This document shows, one piece after another, positions 59,168-60,728 of a DNA stretch of 60,728 bases. The notes beneath the pieces were generated by a model. It did not search any database. It had not been told where the DNA came from and worked only from the letters and a program-made list of their open reading frames with translations. The translations under genes and the position numbers were made by a program. Numbering within the stretch: position 1 is the first letter of the stretch; every line of letters starts with the position of its first letter. The stretch is from an uncultured Clostridia bacterium (GTDB lineage Bacteria > Bacillota > Clostridia > UBA1381), in contig CAKSPW010000005.1 of assembly GCA_934486495.1 (NCBI GenBank), positions 1 to 60,728 on the forward strand, written 5' to 3'.

Positions 59168-59185
59168 ATTAAACCCATTCCCTTT

Positions 59186-59800
59186 TTACACATTTGCAGC
59201 GTCCTTCGTTTTATCTTTAGAGCCGCCTTCAACAACACCGTCATGCTTCAATACTGAAATTATTGTTCCGAAAAATATTTTTACATCCTCAGCAAACGTA
59301 ATATTTTGAGCATAGATTCCGTCAAGCCTCGCTTTTTCTTCTATTGGAAGTTCGTCACGACCGGATATTTGCGCAAGACCGGTAAGTCCCGGCTTAATAT
59401 CATTTGCTCCGTATTTGTCTCGTTCAGCAATCAAATCATCCTGATTCCAAAGCGCCGGTCTCGGGCCTATAATTGCCATGTTGCCGATTAAAATATCAAA
59501 AACCTGCGGAAGCTCGTCAATGCTGAATTTACGAATAAAGCGTCCTAATTTTGTTATGTATTGTTCCGGATTGTCAAGCAGGTGAGTCGGAACATCGGGA
59601 GTATTCATTTTCATACTGCGAAATTTATGAAGCCAAAATATTTTTTTGTTTTTACCGATTCTCTTTTGCTTAAAGAAAACCGGTCCCGGGTCGTCAAGAT
59701 ATAATAACACACCAACAACAATGAAAACAGGCAGTAGAATTATAGAACCAAAAAAAGACAACAACAAATCTATCACTCGTTTTATAACACTTTTATACAT
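59186..59800 (-). CDS. Initiating phosphoglycosyltransferase (PglC/WbaP-type sugar transferase)
   Basis: A 204-aa monotopic enzyme that transfers a sugar 1-phosphate to undecaprenyl phosphate to begin each repeat unit. The N-terminal re-entrant membrane helix is VIDLLLSFFGSIILLPVFIV. Catalytic core: PGPVFFKQKRIGKNKKIFWL, KFRSMKMNT, KFSIDELPQVFDILIGNMAI with the Asp-Glu dyad, GPRPALW and KPGLTGLAQISGRDELP. It is the first gene of the operon, as expected. The short form without extra membrane domains is PglC-like. Confidence 0.95.
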   Translation of the reverse strand: MYKSVIKRVIDLLLSFFGSIILLPVFIVVGVLLYLDDPGPVFFKQKRIGKNKKIFWLHKFRSMKMNTPDVPTHLLDNPEQYITKLGRFIRKFSIDELPQVFDILIGNMAIIGPRPALWNQDDLIAERDKYGANDIKPGLTGLAQISGRDELPIEEKARLDGIYAQNITFAEDVKIFFGTIISVLKHDGVVEGGSKDKTKDAANV

Positions 59801-60043
59801 TGCCTAACTCCTCGCCATCCGTTTTAATTATAATATTTTTCATCTTCCTTATACATATAGACACAAGACGCAGTCAGTGTTTCACTTGATTTTGTCGGGC
59901 AAAACAAAACAACGCATTTCCGTATGCGTTTTTATTATGATTATATAAATCTATTCGCATATAAAAACATCTCGTTTCATTCCATCGCAAGATAATGCGA
60001 AATATGTTGTATACATAAGTAACCAACATAGGATATTATATAA
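59801..60043 (-). promoter_or_regulatory. Long 5' leader of the polysaccharide operon with a terminator-like hairpin
   Basis: The leader of about 240 bases holds a perfect inverted repeat at 59911-59930 (AACGCAT/ATGCGTT, 6-base loop). On the minus strand it is followed by GTTTTGTTTT, the form of an intrinsic terminator about 105 bp before the first gene. This suggests attenuation or antitermination of the operon, but I see no NusG-like gene or protein-binding site next to it. Confidence 0.5.
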
Positions 60044-60072
60044 AGTATATCACTTTTTTAGAAAGTTGTCAA
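60044..60072 (-). promoter_or_regulatory. Promoter of the polysaccharide operon
   Basis: On the minus strand TTGACA (60072-60067), 17 bp and TATACT (60049-60044). The 160 bp beyond it (60073-60234) hold no other element I can recognise. Confidence 0.75.
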
Positions 60073-60234
60073 TCACTTGTGCTAATTTCATCAATTTATA
60101 CAAAATTAAAACACAGTGAATCATACAAACGACTTTATCAAAAAAGCATCGGTCTAAAGATCGTATATATAAATCATCATAAAAACTCACTATATTTGAA
60201 CAAATGTTTTATTTTTGTGCGCATGTTCACTATT

Positions 60235-60483
60235 TTACAGCATAATTCGTATTATATTATGTTTAGCTAAATTGACGAAACATAGGCTTTTCAGCAACGT
60301 AAAAACCCCCAATTTTTCTATCTGCATGAGATGAATTTCACCGGTTTCCATCGTATAAATTCTCGTTGTTTCTACGCTTGAATGTCCAAGAATATCAGCA
60401 AGACGAACAATATCTTTTTCCAAGCTGTAATATGTACGGGCGAAAAGATGTCTGAGATTATGCGGAAACACCTTATTTTTTGA
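60235..60483 (-). pseudogene. C-terminal fragment of a tyrosine recombinase, cut by an IS end
   Basis: The frame reads VFPHNLRHLFARTYY, then DIVRLADILGHSSVETTRIY, then a Met-rich tail. These are the catalytic His-x-x-Arg and the Gly-His-Ser-Ser-x-x-Thr-Thr-x-x-Tyr box of XerC/D-like integrases, with the nucleophile Tyr. About two thirds of the protein is missing. The frame stays open (ASKNK) up to position 60484, where the IS terminus begins, so the IS interrupted the gene. Confidence 0.8.
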
Positions 60484-60651
60484 GGCTCTATAATAAATGT
60501 TGGGGTCTAAAAAAATTTACAAAATAAACGAGCATATCAGCTCGAAATCCTGTATAATGGAATTGCAACAAAAAATACGGGAGGAGTTAATATGCTCACT
60601 TTAGATTATACACTATCTTTACTTAATTTGCAAGAGGTAATCGTAAAAAAA
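60484..60651 (+). mobile_element. Left end of an ISL3-like insertion sequence with the start of its transposase gene
   Basis: Starts GGCTCTATAATAAATG, has an inverted repeat CGAGC-ATATCA-GCTCG, a TATAAT box at 60552-60557, GGGAGGAG and an ATG at 60592. The first 20 codons read MLTLDYTLSLLNLQEVIVKK, the typical beginning of ISL3-family transposases. After exactly these codons a second copy of the IS end begins. Family assignment is from memory of these features. Confidence 0.65.
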
Positions 60652-60728
60652 GGGCTCTATAATAAATGTTGGGGTCTAAAAAAATTTACAAAATAAACGA
60701 GCATATCAGCTCGAAATCCTGTATAATG
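60652..60728 (+). repeat. Second, nested copy of the IS end at the window edge
   Basis: The sequence from 60653 repeats 60484-60559 exactly and is also the reverse complement of 1-77. The window stops here. Either a second element inserted into the transposase gene of the first, or this is an assembly join at a repeat. Confidence 0.7.

Overview
The window looks like a chromosomal contig from an AT-rich, endospore-forming, anaerobic Gram-positive bacterium, most likely a gut-type member of the class Clostridia. This rests on SpoIID and SleB-type sporulation or cortex proteins, an HPr with both His15 and Ser46, a cellobiose phosphorylase very like the Clostridium thermocellum enzyme, strong AGGAGG ribosome binding sites and canonical TTGACA/TATAAT promoters. 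I cannot name the genus. Both ends carry the same 77-bp sequence in inverted orientation. It is the terminus of an insertion sequence that I think is ISL3-like, so the contig probably stops where the assembler met a multicopy element.

Layout. 1-4.8 kb (minus strand): tRNA-Ser(UGA), L-rhamnose isomerase with an AraC-type regulator, HPr, RecA and a 59-residue membrane peptide. 4.9-5.9 kb: rplM-rpsI with promoter and terminator. 6.0-9.5 kb: a compact RiPP-type operon made of a 92-aa protein, two different radical SAM proteins, a 100-aa precursor with five 12-residue Trp repeats, and a GNAT acetyltransferase. I regard this as the most interesting system here. It is followed by a decayed composite glycoside hydrolase pseudogene and a DMT-type exporter. 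11.6-20.6 kb: a complete type I-C CRISPR-Cas locus (cas3-cas5-cas8c-cas7-cas4-cas1-cas2, with cas11c inside cas8c) and an array of 16 identical repeats. 20.7-32.2 kb: a small peptide, a membrane protein, an aldo/keto reductase, the glycolytic genes pgk-tpiA-gpmI, spoIID, an ECF sigma factor with its anti-sigma factor, and a glutamate-cysteine-ligase/ATP-grasp fusion. 32.3-42.5 kb (minus): a GLUG-repeat surface protein with an MMPL/RND transporter, a SleB-like hydrolase, an XRE regulator and cellobiose phosphorylase. 43.2-59.8 kb (minus): a 15-gene capsule or exopolysaccharide operon. 60.2-60.7 kb: an integrase fragment and nested IS ends.

How the genes work together. In the RiPP operon the two radical SAM enzymes are predicted to modify the regularly spaced Trp-x-Ala units of the precursor, and the acetyltransferase may cap it. 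No dedicated protease or ABC exporter is seen. In the CRISPR locus one probable promoter drives Cascade, Cas3 and the adaptation genes, and a second one next to the first repeat probably drives the array. The polysaccharide operon is transcribed from a promoter near 60.05 kb through a leader with a terminator-like hairpin. It encodes an initiating PglC-like phosphoglycosyltransferase, three further glycosyltransferases, a Wzx flippase and Wzy polymerase, UDP-L-FucNAc synthesis (CapE/CapF/CapG), a UDP-sugar dehydrogenase, and modifying enzymes (acetyl, pyruvyl, ATP-grasp, deacetylase).

Every assignment comes from reading motifs by eye. No database search was run.
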